Shown here piece after piece: positions 27,516-36,609 of a stretch of DNA of 64,000 nucleotides (positions are counted from its first letter, which is position 1; each line of letters opens with the position of its first letter). The stretch comes from Cognatitamlana sp035818475 (GTDB taxonomy: Bacteria > Bacteroidota > Bacteroidia > Flavobacteriales > Flavobacteriaceae), in contig NZ_JAYMGV010000005.1 in the NCBI RefSeq assembly GCF_035818475.1, positions 124,001-188,000 of the forward strand, read 5' to 3'. A model generated the notes under the pieces. It ran no database searches, was not told the origin of the DNA, and saw only the letters and a program-made list of their open reading frames with translations. Position numbers and translations under genes: made by a program.

Positions 27516-29906
27516 ATGGCAAAACGTACACCCAAAGCTAAAAAAACACCTAAGAAAAAGTTTAAAATGCCTCATTTTAAATTATCCAGTCAACAAAAAC
27601 TGGTACTTGGGAGCTTTCTTGTTATTAGTGGGTTGTTACTTTTTATTGCCTTTGTTTCATTTTTATTTACGGGAGAAGCTGATCAAAGTACTTTATCTGA
27701 ATTTGCATCAAGACATGTAAAAACTCAAAACTGGTTAAGTAAATCCGGGGCCTGGCTAAGCGATTTTTTCATACAACGTGGTTTTGGTATAGCTTCTTTT
27801 ATATTTTCCGGATTAATTTTCTTATCCGGAGTTTATGTTTTAATGAATCTCAACAAAACTAAACTTAGAAAGCATTGGTTTTGGGGTGTACTCATTATCA
27901 TATGGGTATCTGTTCTTTTAGGCTTTTTTGCAAACCACAACGATATTCTTGGAGGTGTAGTAGGTTTTGAAATTAATAGTTTTTTACAAGACTATATTGG
28001 TAAAATAGGAACATCTCTATTATTACTTTTTGGATTGATATCCTATTTAGCTATACGATTTAAGGTTTCATTTGAAAGTATTACCAAACTTTTTAAATCC
28101 GCAAAAAAAGACCTTAAAAATGAACTTTCAGATTTAAAGGAAGGTACTATTATACCTGTAGATAATAATTTATCTGATGAAGCGGAAGCCATCAAATCTG
28201 CTTTTGAAATTCCATTGGAACAAAAAAAGGAGCCTGAACCAGAAAAGGATATAACAGCTACTGTAAAAAATGCGCCGTTAGAGGTAAAAGTTCCGGAACC
28301 GGAAATTCAGGAAGAGCCAGAAATAGAAATTAAGGTTGAAGACATTAAAGAAGAGGTCTCTGAAACTGACAATCTTGCAGATAAATTAGTTGAAGACTTT
28401 GGACAGTTTGATCCCACCTTAGAGTTAGCCAAGTATCAATTTCCGACGCTTGACCTATTAAAAAAATACGATACTGAAGGCATAAAAATTAATCAGGAAG
28501 AGCTTGAAGAAAACAAAAATAAAATTGTTGAGACCTTAAACAACTACAAGATTGGTATTGCCAGTATTAAAGCTACTATTGGTCCAACCGTAACCCTATA
28601 TGAAATTGTTCCCGAAGCAGGTGTAAGGATCTCAAAAATTAAGAATTTAGAAGATGATATTGCCTTATCCTTATCGGCATTAGGTATTCGTATTATTGCA
28701 CCTATTCCCGGAAAGGGTACCATTGGTATTGAGGTACCAAATAAAAACTCGACCATAGTATCCATGCGTTCTGTGATTGCTTCAAAAAAGTTTCAAAGCT
28801 CAGACATGCAGCTTCCTATTGCTTTAGGCAAAACCATTAGTAATGAAACATTTGTAGTAGACCTGGCCAAAATGCCTCACTTACTTATGGCAGGAGCTAC
28901 AGGTCAAGGTAAATCTGTAGGTTTAAATGCCGTTTTAACGTCTCTGTTATACAAAAAACATCCTGCGGAGGTTAAGTTTATCTTAGTCGATCCTAAAAAA
29001 GTAGAGCTCACCCTTTTTAATAAAATTGAGCGCCATTATTTAGCCAAGTTACCGGACAGTGAAGATGCCATAATTACTGATAACACTAAAGTGATCAATA
29101 CATTAAATTCGCTTTGTATTGAAATGGATAACCGCTATGAGCTTCTAAAAAATGCCATGTGTAGAAACATTGCAGAATATAATGCGAAGTTTAAAGCCAG
29201 AAAATTAAACCCGAATGACGGTCATCAATTTTTACCATATATTGTTTTAGTTGTTGATGAATTTGCTGATTTGATTATGACTGCCGGTAAAGAGGTGGAA
29301 ACACCAATTGCCCGTTTAGCTCAATTAGCACGTGCCATAGGTATTCATTTGATTATTGCTACGCAGCGCCCTTCGGTAAATGTTATTACCGGTATTATAA
29401 AAGCCAATTTCCCTGCTCGTATTGCGTTTAGAGTAACTTCTAAGATTGATTCCCGTACCATTTTAGATGGATCCGGAGCAGACCAGCTCATTGGTCGTGG
29501 TGATATGTTATATACCCAGGGTAATGATTTAATCCGTATTCAATGTGCATTTGTTGATACTCCGGAAGTTGAAAAAATAACTGATTATATAGGTTCTCAA
29601 AAAGCCTATCCGGATGCTTATATGCTTCCTGAATATATTGGTGAAGAAAGTGGCACAAGTCTTGATATAGACATTTCTGATAGGGATAAACTCTTTAAAG
29701 ATGCTGCTATTGTAATTGTAACAGCACAACAAGGGTCTGCATCATTATTACAACGAAAATTAAAATTAGGTTATAATAGAGCCGGTAGGTTAATTGATCA
29801 ATTGGAAGCTGCCGGGATAGTAGGCCCGTTTGAAGGCAGTAAGGCCAGACAAGTTTTAATCCCGGATTTATTGGCATTAGATCAACATTTGGAAAATGAA
29901 ATATAA
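27516..29906 (+). CDS. ftsK: DNA translocase FtsK
   Basis: The 796-residue protein has a basic N-terminus, about four membrane helices within residues 28-185, an acidic Pro/Glu-rich linker (about 225-290), and a RecA-like motor. The Walker A is GATGQGKSVG near residue 463, Walker B is LVVDEFADLI near 583, and ATQRPSVNVITG follows. The gamma winged-helix (SLLQRKLKLGYNRAGRLID) ends the protein and would read KOPS. It pumps DNA at the septum to resolve chromosome dimers. A TATTTTTG -7-like box lies at 27440-27447. Confidence 0.97.
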   Translation: MAKRTPKAKKTPKKKFKMPHFKLSSQQKLVLGSFLVISGLLLFIAFVSFLFTGEADQSTLSEFASRHVKTQNWLSKSGAWLSDFFIQRGFGIASFIFSGLIFLSGVYVLMNLNKTKLRKHWFWGVLIIIWVSVLLGFFANHNDILGGVVGFEINSFLQDYIGKIGTSLLLLFGLISYLAIRFKVSFESITKLFKSAKKDLKNELSDLKEGTIIPVDNNLSDEAEAIKSAFEIPLEQKKEPEPEKDITATVKNAPLEVKVPEPEIQEEPEIEIKVEDIKEEVSETDNLADKLVEDFGQFDPTLELAKYQFPTLDLLKKYDTEGIKINQEELEENKNKIVETLNNYKIGIASIKATIGPTVTLYEIVPEAGVRISKIKNLEDDIALSLSALGIRIIAPIPGKGTIGIEVPNKNSTIVSMRSVIASKKFQSSDMQLPIALGKTISNETFVVDLAKMPHLLMAGATGQGKSVGLNAVLTSLLYKKHPAEVKFILVDPKKVELTLFNKIERHYLAKLPDSEDAIITDNTKVINTLNSLCIEMDNRYELLKNAMCRNIAEYNAKFKARKLNPNDGHQFLPYIVLVVDEFADLIMTAGKEVETPIARLAQLARAIGIHLIIATQRPSVNVITGIIKANFPARIAFRVTSKIDSRTILDGSGADQLIGRGDMLYTQGNDLIRIQCAFVDTPEVEKITDYIGSQKAYPDAYMLPEYIGEESGTSLDIDISDRDKLFKDAAIVIVTAQQGSASLLQRKLKLGYNRAGRLIDQLEAAGIVGPFEGSKARQVLIPDLLALDQHLENEI

Positions 29907-29916
29907 TTATATTACA

Positions 29917-30552
29917 ATGAAAAAATTAATTGCTATAATATTAATTACACTCTCAGCCCATGCTTTTGCACAAGACAAAGCTAAAGCACTATTAAATGAA
30001 GTCTCTCAAAAAGTAAAAAGCTATGAGAATATTTCTCTGGAGTTTAAATACACCTTAGAGAATATTTCTGAGAACATAAAGCAAGAAACTAAGGGGGATG
30101 TTGTTATGCAGGGCGAAAAATACAGATTAAATATTCTTGGAGTAACCCGTCTTTTTGATGGTAAAACCATGTATAGCATCAGTGCAGAAGATGAAGAAGT
30201 AACCGTTTCTAATACCATTGATGATGAAAGTGATGCGATCACACCAAGTAAAATGTTATCGTTTTACGAAGATGGGTACACTTATAATTTAGACATTAAA
30301 CAAAATATTAATGGTCGGAAAATTCAATATGTAAAACTAATACCAATAGATTCAGAATCAGAAATAAAGGAACTTCTTTTAGGTATTGACGCTCAGACAA
30401 AACACATTTATAATTTAATTCAGGTGGGTAAAAACAGTACAAAAACCACCCTAACGGTAAATTCTTTTGAAACAAATCAACCTTTATCAAAAACCTTATT
30501 TACCTTTGATGCCAATAAATATAAAGATTATTACATCAACAAATTAGACTAA
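29917..30552 (+). CDS. lolA: LolA-like periplasmic lipoprotein carrier
   Basis: The protein has 211 residues from the ATG at 29917, which starts the signal peptide MKKLIAIILITLSAHAFAQ; an upstream ATG at 29896 overlaps ftsK. The body is a LolA-type half barrel: VSQKVKSYENISLEFKYTL, KGDVVMQGEKYRL, RLFDGKTMYSISAED and a final DANKYKDYYINKLD. It would escort lipoproteins from the inner to the outer membrane. It lies between ftsK and an LptF/G-type permease, an order I recall as common in Flavobacteriaceae. Confidence 0.85.
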   Translation: MKKLIAIILITLSAHAFAQDKAKALLNEVSQKVKSYENISLEFKYTLENISENIKQETKGDVVMQGEKYRLNILGVTRLFDGKTMYSISAEDEEVTVSNTIDDESDAITPSKMLSFYEDGYTYNLDIKQNINGRKIQYVKLIPIDSESEIKELLLGIDAQTKHIYNLIQVGKNSTKTTLTVNSFETNQPLSKTLFTFDANKYKDYYINKLD

Positions 30553-30562
30553 GTATCAACGT

Positions 30563-32959
30563 GTGAAAATACTGGACCGTTACATACTCACCACCTACCT
30601 TAAAACTTTTCTCAGCGTGTTTGTTATACTCATGATGATTTTTGTTTTGCAGACCATATGGCTCTATATTAAAGAATTGGCTGGTAAAGATTTAGATTTA
30701 ATAGTTATTGTTAAGTTTTTAGTGTATTTCATGCCTAAACTCATTCCTTTGGTATTACCTCTTACTATACTGTTATCTTCTATAATGGTATTTGGAAGTT
30801 TTGCCGAGAACTATGAGTTTGCTGCTATGAAATCAACAGGTATTTCATTACAACGCGCTATGTCCGGTTTAAGCGTTTTTATAGTTGGTTTAGCCATAAT
30901 TACTTTTTTCTTTTCAAACAATATCATTCCATGGGCAGAACTTAATTCTTATAACCTAAGAACAAATATTGCTAAACTAAAACCTTCCATGGGAATTGCG
31001 GTAGGACAATTTAATGAAATAGAATTATCCCCATACAATATAAAAGTAGAAAGGAAAAGCGGAGACAGAAATCAGTTCTTAGAAGATGTTACCATACATA
31101 TAAAAGGAAAGAACGGACGAACCAATACTACCGTTATCAAATCCAAAACCGGTGAGCTTGCCAGTGAAGAAGATTCCAATGTCTTAAAACTCATTTTATT
31201 TGACGGGTATCATTATAGTGATCTTGAAGAAAATACAAAATCAAGAAACAAGAAACCATTTGCCAAAAGTTTCTTTGAAAAAAAGATAATCAATATAGAT
31301 CTATCAAAACTTAATAGTGTAGATTTTGAGGAAAAATCCCAGACTGACAAATACAATATGTTGGATGTCGTTGATTTGAATAAAACCATTGACTCTCTTG
31401 TACTACATAGTAAAGTTGAGCACCAATCTTTCTCTACCATCCTGGAACGAAGATCGGGAATCAATACAATTTATAAAAGCCTTTCGTCTATAAAGAATAA
31501 AAAAGAAAAGGCGTATACCGGAGCCATTTTGGATGTTTTTGATACTAAAGAAAAACTTCAGATGGTTGATGCTGCCTTGAAAGGGTTAAAAAGCTCAAAA
31601 CAAGTTCTGTCCACTAAAGAAACTACAGTAAAAAATGCAAAAGCCTGGCTTAACAGGCATATTATTTCATTACATGAGAAGTTTGCTTTGGGTTTTGCCT
31701 GTATTATTCTATTTTTTGTTGGAGCTCCATTAGGCGCTCTAATAAGAAAAGGAGGAGTTGGCCTGCCTATGGTTATTGCCATTGTGTTATTTTTAACTTA
31801 TCATTTTATAGGAATTTTTGCTACCAATAGTGCTAAAAGTGATGGTTTTAATCCTATTCTGGCCAGTTGGTTTTCCACCTTGGTTATGTTACCCTTGGGA
31901 ATATTTTTAACAAAACGTGCTACTGAAGACAGAGGATTATTTGAAACTGATGGCCTATTAGAACCATTAAAAAAGTTATTTGGTTTAAAGAAAAAAGAGC
32001 TTTTAGAAGACGAGTCTTCATTTCCCAACCCATCTGATGAATATAGCAGTCTCAACCAAAATGACAATAAAACGCTCATAGACATCATTAAAAACTACAG
32101 GCAATATAATTATACTGTTAAATATAAAAACACCGCTTTGGCTGTTCTTGGTTACAGGGGAATTACTAAACAACAACTAAAATTTGGTGGGCATTTCAAG
32201 GATCAAAAATTTGAAGATACTATTCGTCTTAAAAATAAATTTGAAGAGGACTCAAATTTGGCGTTCATTTTATATATTTCTATGACCGTTTTTATACTTG
32301 CCGGTAGAATTTTAGAAAATAATACCTTTCCCCTAATTGGCAACATTCTCTTTGTAATAGGGATAATCATTGGTATCATTTTTCTATTTGCTATTTCCAA
32401 ATCTTTTTTAAGCAACTCTAACTTAAACAAACACTTAGGTAAAGAATCCAAGTATGGTGCTATACTTTTTCTTTTAACTGGACTACCGCTTTACTTTATT
32501 GTTCATTTTTATCTGAAAAAGAAACATAGTGAAGAATTGGATATAAAATCACCAAAGACTATAAAAGCTGCTAGCGATTCTAACGATTTAAAACCTGTAA
32601 GAGCTTTTAACGATACCGAAATTCAAGAGATACAAGGTGCTTTAAAAAATTACAAAGCACATTCTGCTTATGCCATTGTTCTTTACAGTATTGGCTTCAC
32701 ACTATTGATACTTCACTTTGTATTTGCAAATAATAAATTACCTTCATTAGCTTCTTCGTCTTTGGAGTTGAGTATAGTTTCCTTAGTACTATTTCTCATT
32801 TATTATATGAAATCACTTTTTAATATGTCCGGTTTTTATAAGCACTTAGAAAAGGGACTCAATATTCTTCTTGTCATTATTGGTTTTCCACTGTATTTGC
32901 TCACTTATTTTATTTTTAAATTGAATGTCAAAAAAGACTTGAAACAAAATAGTTTATAA
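30563..32959 (+). CDS. LptF/LptG-family permease with an extra C-terminal membrane region
   Basis: The 798-residue protein starts at a GTG and 10 bases after lolA. Residues 1 to about 455 are an ordinary LptF/LptG (YjgP/YjgQ) permease: MKILDRYILTTYLKTFLSVF, PKLIPLVLPLTILLSSIMVF and, near the end of that domain, CIILFFVGAPLGALIRKGG. It should move LPS across the periplasm together with LptB. Beyond it, about 340 residues add an acidic linker and six hydrophobic helices arranged as a degenerate tandem module: SNLNKHLGK then LTGLPLYFIVHFYLKK, and SGFYKHLEK then VIIGFPLYLLTYFIFK. The function of the added part is unknown. Confidence 0.85.
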   Translation: MKILDRYILTTYLKTFLSVFVILMMIFVLQTIWLYIKELAGKDLDLIVIVKFLVYFMPKLIPLVLPLTILLSSIMVFGSFAENYEFAAMKSTGISLQRAMSGLSVFIVGLAIITFFFSNNIIPWAELNSYNLRTNIAKLKPSMGIAVGQFNEIELSPYNIKVERKSGDRNQFLEDVTIHIKGKNGRTNTTVIKSKTGELASEEDSNVLKLILFDGYHYSDLEENTKSRNKKPFAKSFFEKKIINIDLSKLNSVDFEEKSQTDKYNMLDVVDLNKTIDSLVLHSKVEHQSFSTILERRSGINTIYKSLSSIKNKKEKAYTGAILDVFDTKEKLQMVDAALKGLKSSKQVLSTKETTVKNAKAWLNRHIISLHEKFALGFACIILFFVGAPLGALIRKGGVGLPMVIAIVLFLTYHFIGIFATNSAKSDGFNPILASWFSTLVMLPLGIFLTKRATEDRGLFETDGLLEPLKKLFGLKKKELLEDESSFPNPSDEYSSLNQNDNKTLIDIIKNYRQYNYTVKYKNTALAVLGYRGITKQQLKFGGHFKDQKFEDTIRLKNKFEEDSNLAFILYISMTVFILAGRILENNTFPLIGNILFVIGIIIGIIFLFAISKSFLSNSNLNKHLGKESKYGAILFLLTGLPLYFIVHFYLKKKHSEELDIKSPKTIKAASDSNDLKPVRAFNDTEIQEIQGALKNYKAHSAYAIVLYSIGFTLLILHFVFANNKLPSLASSSLELSIVSLVLFLIYYMKSLFNMSGFYKHLEKGLNILLVIIGFPLYLLTYFIFKLNVKKDLKQNSL

Positions 32960-32975
32960 TTTTTAAAATAAGCAA

Positions 32976-32983
32976 TACCTTTG
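32976..32983 (+). promoter_or_regulatory. -7 element TACCTTTG before ribB
   Basis: TACCTTTG fits the TAnnTTTG -7 consensus. It lies only 4 bases before the first in-frame ATG (32988), so transcription would begin near or inside that codon. This favours the later ATG at 33003 for ribB. Confidence 0.5.
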
Positions 32984-33002
32984 CAAAATGATGGCAAATA
33001 CT

Positions 33003-34148
33003 ATGACAGAAAAAAGCAGTACAAAGATTAAGCTTAATACCATACATGAAGCTATAGACGATATTAGAAACGGAAAAGTAATCATTGTAGTTGATGATGA
33101 AAACCGTGAAAATGAAGGAGATTTTTTAGCTGCTGCTGATAAGGTAACTCCACAGATGATAAATTTTATGGCCACCCACGGACGTGGGTTAATCTGTGCG
33201 CCTCTTACTGAAACCAGATGTAAAGAGTTAGAACTTAACATGATGGTAAATAACAATACAGATCCTATGGAAACGGCTTTTACTGTATCTGTTGATCTGA
33301 GAGGGAGTGGTGTTACCACTGGTATTTCTGCAAATGACAGAGCCAAAACGGTAAAGGCCTTAATAGATCATGGTACTAAACCTTTTGAACTGGCACGCCC
33401 CGGGCATATTTTTCCTTTAGTAGCCAAAGAAGGTGGCGTACTACGTAGAACCGGACATACTGAAGCTGCTATAGATTTTGCAAGATTAGCCGGTTTGAAC
33501 CCTGCCGGGGTTATTGTTGAAATCATGAATGAAGATGGTTCCATGGCGCGTTTACCGGAGCTTTATGAGGTTGCCAAAAAGTTCAACCTGAAAATTGTAT
33601 CTATTGAAGATCTGGTGGCTTACAGAATGCAACACGATTCTTTAATTGAGAAAAAAGAGGATTTTCAGATAGCAACCCGTTTTGGAAGCTTTAGATTGAG
33701 AGCTTACAAACAAACCACCAATAACCAGGTTCATATTGCATTGACCAAAGGACAATGGAAAGACAACGAAGAAGTGCTTACCAGGATAAATTCTACCTTA
33801 TTTAATAACGATATTTTGGGTACACTTACTCATAATGCAGATAAGCAATTGGATGATATGTTTAAAGTGATTAATGATGCGGGTAAAGGTGCTATAATCT
33901 TTATTAATCAGGAATCACAATCTATGAACGTGCTTAGCAGGTTAGCCTTTTTAAAAGAGCATCAGGATTCTAAAACCATTGCCAGAGCTCCAAAAATAAA
34001 TATGGATAACAGAGATTTTGGTATTGGCGCTCAAATTCTCCATGATCTGAACATTCATAAACTCAGATTAATTTCCAATACCAAACAAACCAAACGTGTT
34101 GGTTTAATTGGCTATGGCTTAGAAATTGTGGATTACGTCACGTATTAA
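33003..34148 (+). CDS. ribB: 3,4-dihydroxy-2-butanone-4-phosphate synthase, with degenerate GTP cyclohydrolase II-like domain
   Basis: The protein has 381 residues from the preferred ATG at 33003. The N-terminal RibB domain is complete: IVVDDENRENEGDFLAAAD, NFMATHGRGLICAPLT, RPGHIFPLVAKEGGVLRRTGHTEA. It turns ribulose 5-phosphate into the four-carbon riboflavin precursor. The C-terminal half is homologous to GTP cyclohydrolase II, but the zinc-binding Cys positions read as NNDILGTLTHNAD without Cys. It is therefore probably unable to act on GTP, and a separate RibA would be needed. It is downstream of the LptF/G-type gene and has its own -7 box. Confidence 0.93.
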   Translation: MTEKSSTKIKLNTIHEAIDDIRNGKVIIVVDDENRENEGDFLAAADKVTPQMINFMATHGRGLICAPLTETRCKELELNMMVNNNTDPMETAFTVSVDLRGSGVTTGISANDRAKTVKALIDHGTKPFELARPGHIFPLVAKEGGVLRRTGHTEAAIDFARLAGLNPAGVIVEIMNEDGSMARLPELYEVAKKFNLKIVSIEDLVAYRMQHDSLIEKKEDFQIATRFGSFRLRAYKQTTNNQVHIALTKGQWKDNEEVLTRINSTLFNNDILGTLTHNADKQLDDMFKVINDAGKGAIIFINQESQSMNVLSRLAFLKEHQDSKTIARAPKINMDNRDFGIGAQILHDLNIHKLRLISNTKQTKRVGLIGYGLEIVDYVTY

Positions 34149-34153
34149 TAAAG

Positions 34154-35347
34154 TTATACTATACGTTTTATAATCTCCACCATTTTAGTGGCTCTCTCCT
34201 TAACTTCTGTTTCGGTCCAGGACAATTTTATTAAGCAGGATATATTTCTGGCTATATAATGGTCTGATTTTTCAAAAGTTTTTGTTTTCAAATAGTTTAG
34301 CCCGTTTTTTACATCTTCTGAAATAGGGAATAGTGATTTTAAATCTTTTAAATGCTCCCATTTTCTTATGTAATGCCAATTGTTGTTATAGTAGTGAAAA
34401 CAAGCATCTACCCCATTGTTTTTAAAAGCTTTAGATACTTTGGTTGCCGTTTCCAGATCTGGTAAAAAGAAGTTTAAAAAGGCATAGCTTTCTTCACCTC
34501 CTTCCGGAACGGTTCTAAAAGTTACTTCTGGAATACTTGACAGGGCTTCTCTTAGAATACTATAATTTCTTTTTTGAATTTCTATAAACTCTGGTAAGCG
34601 ATTTATTTGTGCTAAACCAACTGCTGCATGCAATTCTGATATTCTGAAATTATATCCTAAATACGGGTGTGTTTCTGCTCCTCTATCATCCCCTATATGG
34701 TCATGCCCATGATCACTGTAATGATCTGCATTTAAATAATAGTCTGTATTATTGGTAACTACTGCCCCGCCTTCTCCACAGGTAATTGTTTTTACAAAAT
34801 CAAATGAAAAGCATCCTAAATCTCCAATACTGCCTAAAGGTTGCCCTTTGTAACTTCCTCCTATAGCCTGGCAGGCATCTTCTATTAGCAATAGGTTGTG
34901 CTTATTACAAATAGATTGTAAGCTATTCATATTTGCCATACTACCGCACATTTGCACCACCATAACCGCTTTGGTCTTTGGTGTTATAGCTGCTTCTACA
35001 GCTTCAGGATCTAAACCTAAGGTATCATCAATATCTACAAGTACCGGAATAGCCCCCAGCATCATAATGGCCTCAAAACTTGCCACAAAAGTAAATGTAG
35101 GCATAATAACCTCATCTCCTGCTCCAACACCTGCTGATGCTAAGGCTACAGATACTGCTGCCGTTCCACTTGAAACCAGTTGTACGTGTTTAGATTGAAA
35201 AGTATTTTCAAGTTCGGCTTCCAAAGCTTTTGCTTTCCAATGGCCATTACGCATCCCATCAAATCCGTAGCGCATAAGCACACCGTTATCTAAAACATCC
35301 TGTACTTCTTTTTGTTCTAAATCTCCAAATAATTCAAATCCTGGCAT
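34154..35347 (-). CDS. DegT/DnrJ/EryC1/StrS-family aminotransferase
   Basis: The 397-residue PLP enzyme shows SSGTAAVSVALASAGVGAGDEVI, EDACQAIGGSYKGQPLGSIGD, and the lysine in SFDFVKTITCGEGGAVVTNN. LGYNFRISELHAAVGLAQ is also typical. These enzymes aminate keto-sugars or inositols. No sugar-nucleotide pathway genes flank it, so the product is not predictable. It is convergent with ribB, 5 bases away, and is separated from the upstream nitroreductase gene by the dispersed repeat. Confidence 0.88.
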   Translation of the reverse strand: MPGFELFGDLEQKEVQDVLDNGVLMRYGFDGMRNGHWKAKALEAELENTFQSKHVQLVSSGTAAVSVALASAGVGAGDEVIMPTFTFVASFEAIMMLGAIPVLVDIDDTLGLDPEAVEAAITPKTKAVMVVQMCGSMANMNSLQSICNKHNLLLIEDACQAIGGSYKGQPLGSIGDLGCFSFDFVKTITCGEGGAVVTNNTDYYLNADHYSDHGHDHIGDDRGAETHPYLGYNFRISELHAAVGLAQINRLPEFIEIQKRNYSILREALSSIPEVTFRTVPEGGEESYAFLNFFLPDLETATKVSKAFKNNGVDACFHYYNNNWHYIRKWEHLKDLKSLFPISEDVKNGLNYLKTKTFEKSDHYIARNISCLIKLSWTETEVKERATKMVEIIKRIV

Positions 35348-35374
35348 AGTTCTTTAATTTTATTTTGATTTGTT

Positions 35375-35463
35375 ATGCGTTAGGGATTGAGGCATTTGTT
35401 GAAGCTCTCCCGATTTTTATCGGGAAGCGACTGCCGAAAGCCCGACCTGTAAGGTAACGCCCA
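35375..35463 (-). repeat. dispersed intergenic repeat, copy 2
   Basis: The reverse complement of the copy at 7213-7297 occurs here, with GGGATTGAGGCATTTGTTGA and AGCGACTGCCGAAAGCCCG. A small hairpin CCCGAT-TTTT-ATCGGG lies in the middle. It sits between two same-strand genes and encodes nothing recognisable. Confidence 0.75.
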
Positions 35464-35469
35464 AATGGT

Positions 35470-36099
35470 TTACAATTCTATTATGGCTTCGTTTATTGGT
35501 TTTCTTACTTTTTTGAATTCTGAAAACATATCATCATCTGCCCGATAGCCAATGGGTAATAGTAATACTGATTTTAATCCTCTTTTATCTAATTCCAAAA
35601 TACGATCATAAGATTCCGGTAAAAAGCCTTCCATAGGACATGAATCAATGCCTTCAATAGCACATACGGTCATTAAATTACCTAATGCAATGTAGGCCTG
35701 GTTTGCTGACCAGCGTTGACGCTCCTGTACAGACTTCCCGTTCATCATTTTTGTTAAATCTTCTCTATAGGGTTTTAAAATTGTTTCCGGAGTATTACGA
35801 ATGTCTTTTATATTATTGTAATAGTTGACAATATCTTCTTCTACAATATCTTTTTGAATACAAATCACCAACAGATGCGAAGCTTCAAATACCTGAGTTT
35901 GATTATATGAATGCTCAACCAATTGATGTCTTAAATCTTTATCTTCTACAACAACCAATTTGATGGTTTGCAACCCAAAAGATGTTGCCGTTAAATTAAA
36001 GGCCTGCTTAAGTACATTCAGTTTTGCCTCTGAAAGTTTTTTTGAAGCATCAAATTTTTTTGTGGCATAACGCCATTGCAATTGCTTTATGATATCCAT
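35470..36099 (-). CDS. NAD(P)H-dependent FMN nitroreductase, NfsB-like
   Basis: The 209-residue protein starts MDIIKQLQWRYATKKFD, the usual FMN-phosphate contact, and continues with FGLQTIKLVVVED, a central AYIALGNLMTVCAIEGIDSCPMEGF, and LLPIGYRADDD. This is the NfsB/FRase I type that reduces nitroaromatics or quinones with NAD(P)H. A TATTTTTG -7-like box lies on the minus strand at 36127-36120. Confidence 0.9.
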   Translation of the reverse strand: MDIIKQLQWRYATKKFDASKKLSEAKLNVLKQAFNLTATSFGLQTIKLVVVEDKDLRHQLVEHSYNQTQVFEASHLLVICIQKDIVEEDIVNYYNNIKDIRNTPETILKPYREDLTKMMNGKSVQERQRWSANQAYIALGNLMTVCAIEGIDSCPMEGFLPESYDRILELDKRGLKSVLLLPIGYRADDDMFSEFKKVRKPINEAIIEL

Positions 36100-36216
36100 T
36101 GGAGTATGATATATTTGTGCAAAAATAGTATTTGCATTTTTGTTTTTGGCCCATTGGGATATAAAATATACTGATAATAGGGTGCTAAAAATTTATTGCA
36201 AAAAACATGCAATTTA

Positions 36217-36248
36217 TTTGAAAGAATTAAAAAAGGGTTCTATATTTG
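36217..36248 (+). promoter_or_regulatory. promoter of tRNA-Ser
   Basis: TTTG (36217-36220), 20 bases, then TATATTTG (36241-36248) is an exact match to the Bacteroidetes -33/-7 layout. The tRNA begins 36 bases downstream. Confidence 0.75.
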
Positions 36249-36284
36249 CACCCGCATTCAGGGAATACCTGATGAGGCACTCAA

Positions 36285-36369
36285 GGAGAAATGGCAGAGT
36301 GGTCGAATGCGGCAGTCTTGAAAACTGTTGAGGGTCACACCTCCGGGGGTTCGAATCCCTCTTTCTCCG
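36285..36369 (+). tRNA. tRNA-Ser (anticodon UGA)
   Basis: An 85-base sequence folds as a type II tRNA. The acceptor stem pairs GGAGAAA with TTTCTCC, with G as the discriminator base. The anticodon loop reads CTTGAAA with TGA. A long variable arm follows (GAGGGTCACACCTC), then the T arm with GGTTCGAAT. CCA is not encoded. The downstream tyrosine integrase makes this tRNA a likely integration target. Confidence 0.95.
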
Positions 36370-36392
36370 CTGAGAATTTATCAAATTCTACT

Positions 36393-36426
36393 AAAAGCCG
36401 ATAAACACTATGTTTATCGGCTTTTT
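36393..36426 (+). terminator. strong terminator after tRNA-Ser
   Basis: AAAAGCCGATAAACA and TGTTTATCGGCTTTT form a perfect 15-base-pair stem with a CTA loop followed by more T. It ends the tRNA transcript and insulates the integrase gene. Confidence 0.9.
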
Positions 36427-36609
36427 TAATTTTATAAAGTGCCAAATAATAGCAAAAATCACCAAATAAAAAGGGGCTAATTCGGGGTCACTTCCATCCC
36501 TCTTCAACTGACCCCTAATAAGTTCAAAAACGCTATAAATAAAGGCTTTACAATAATTATTTTTTATTTTATTTTTTGTAATTTGAGAGAGAAATACACA
36601 AGAAATACT

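Noticed and set aside
36140..36331. 63-residue open frame running into the tRNA-Ser gene
   Set aside because: It overlaps the tRNA and its promoter, has no recognisable domain, and composition is not coding-like.
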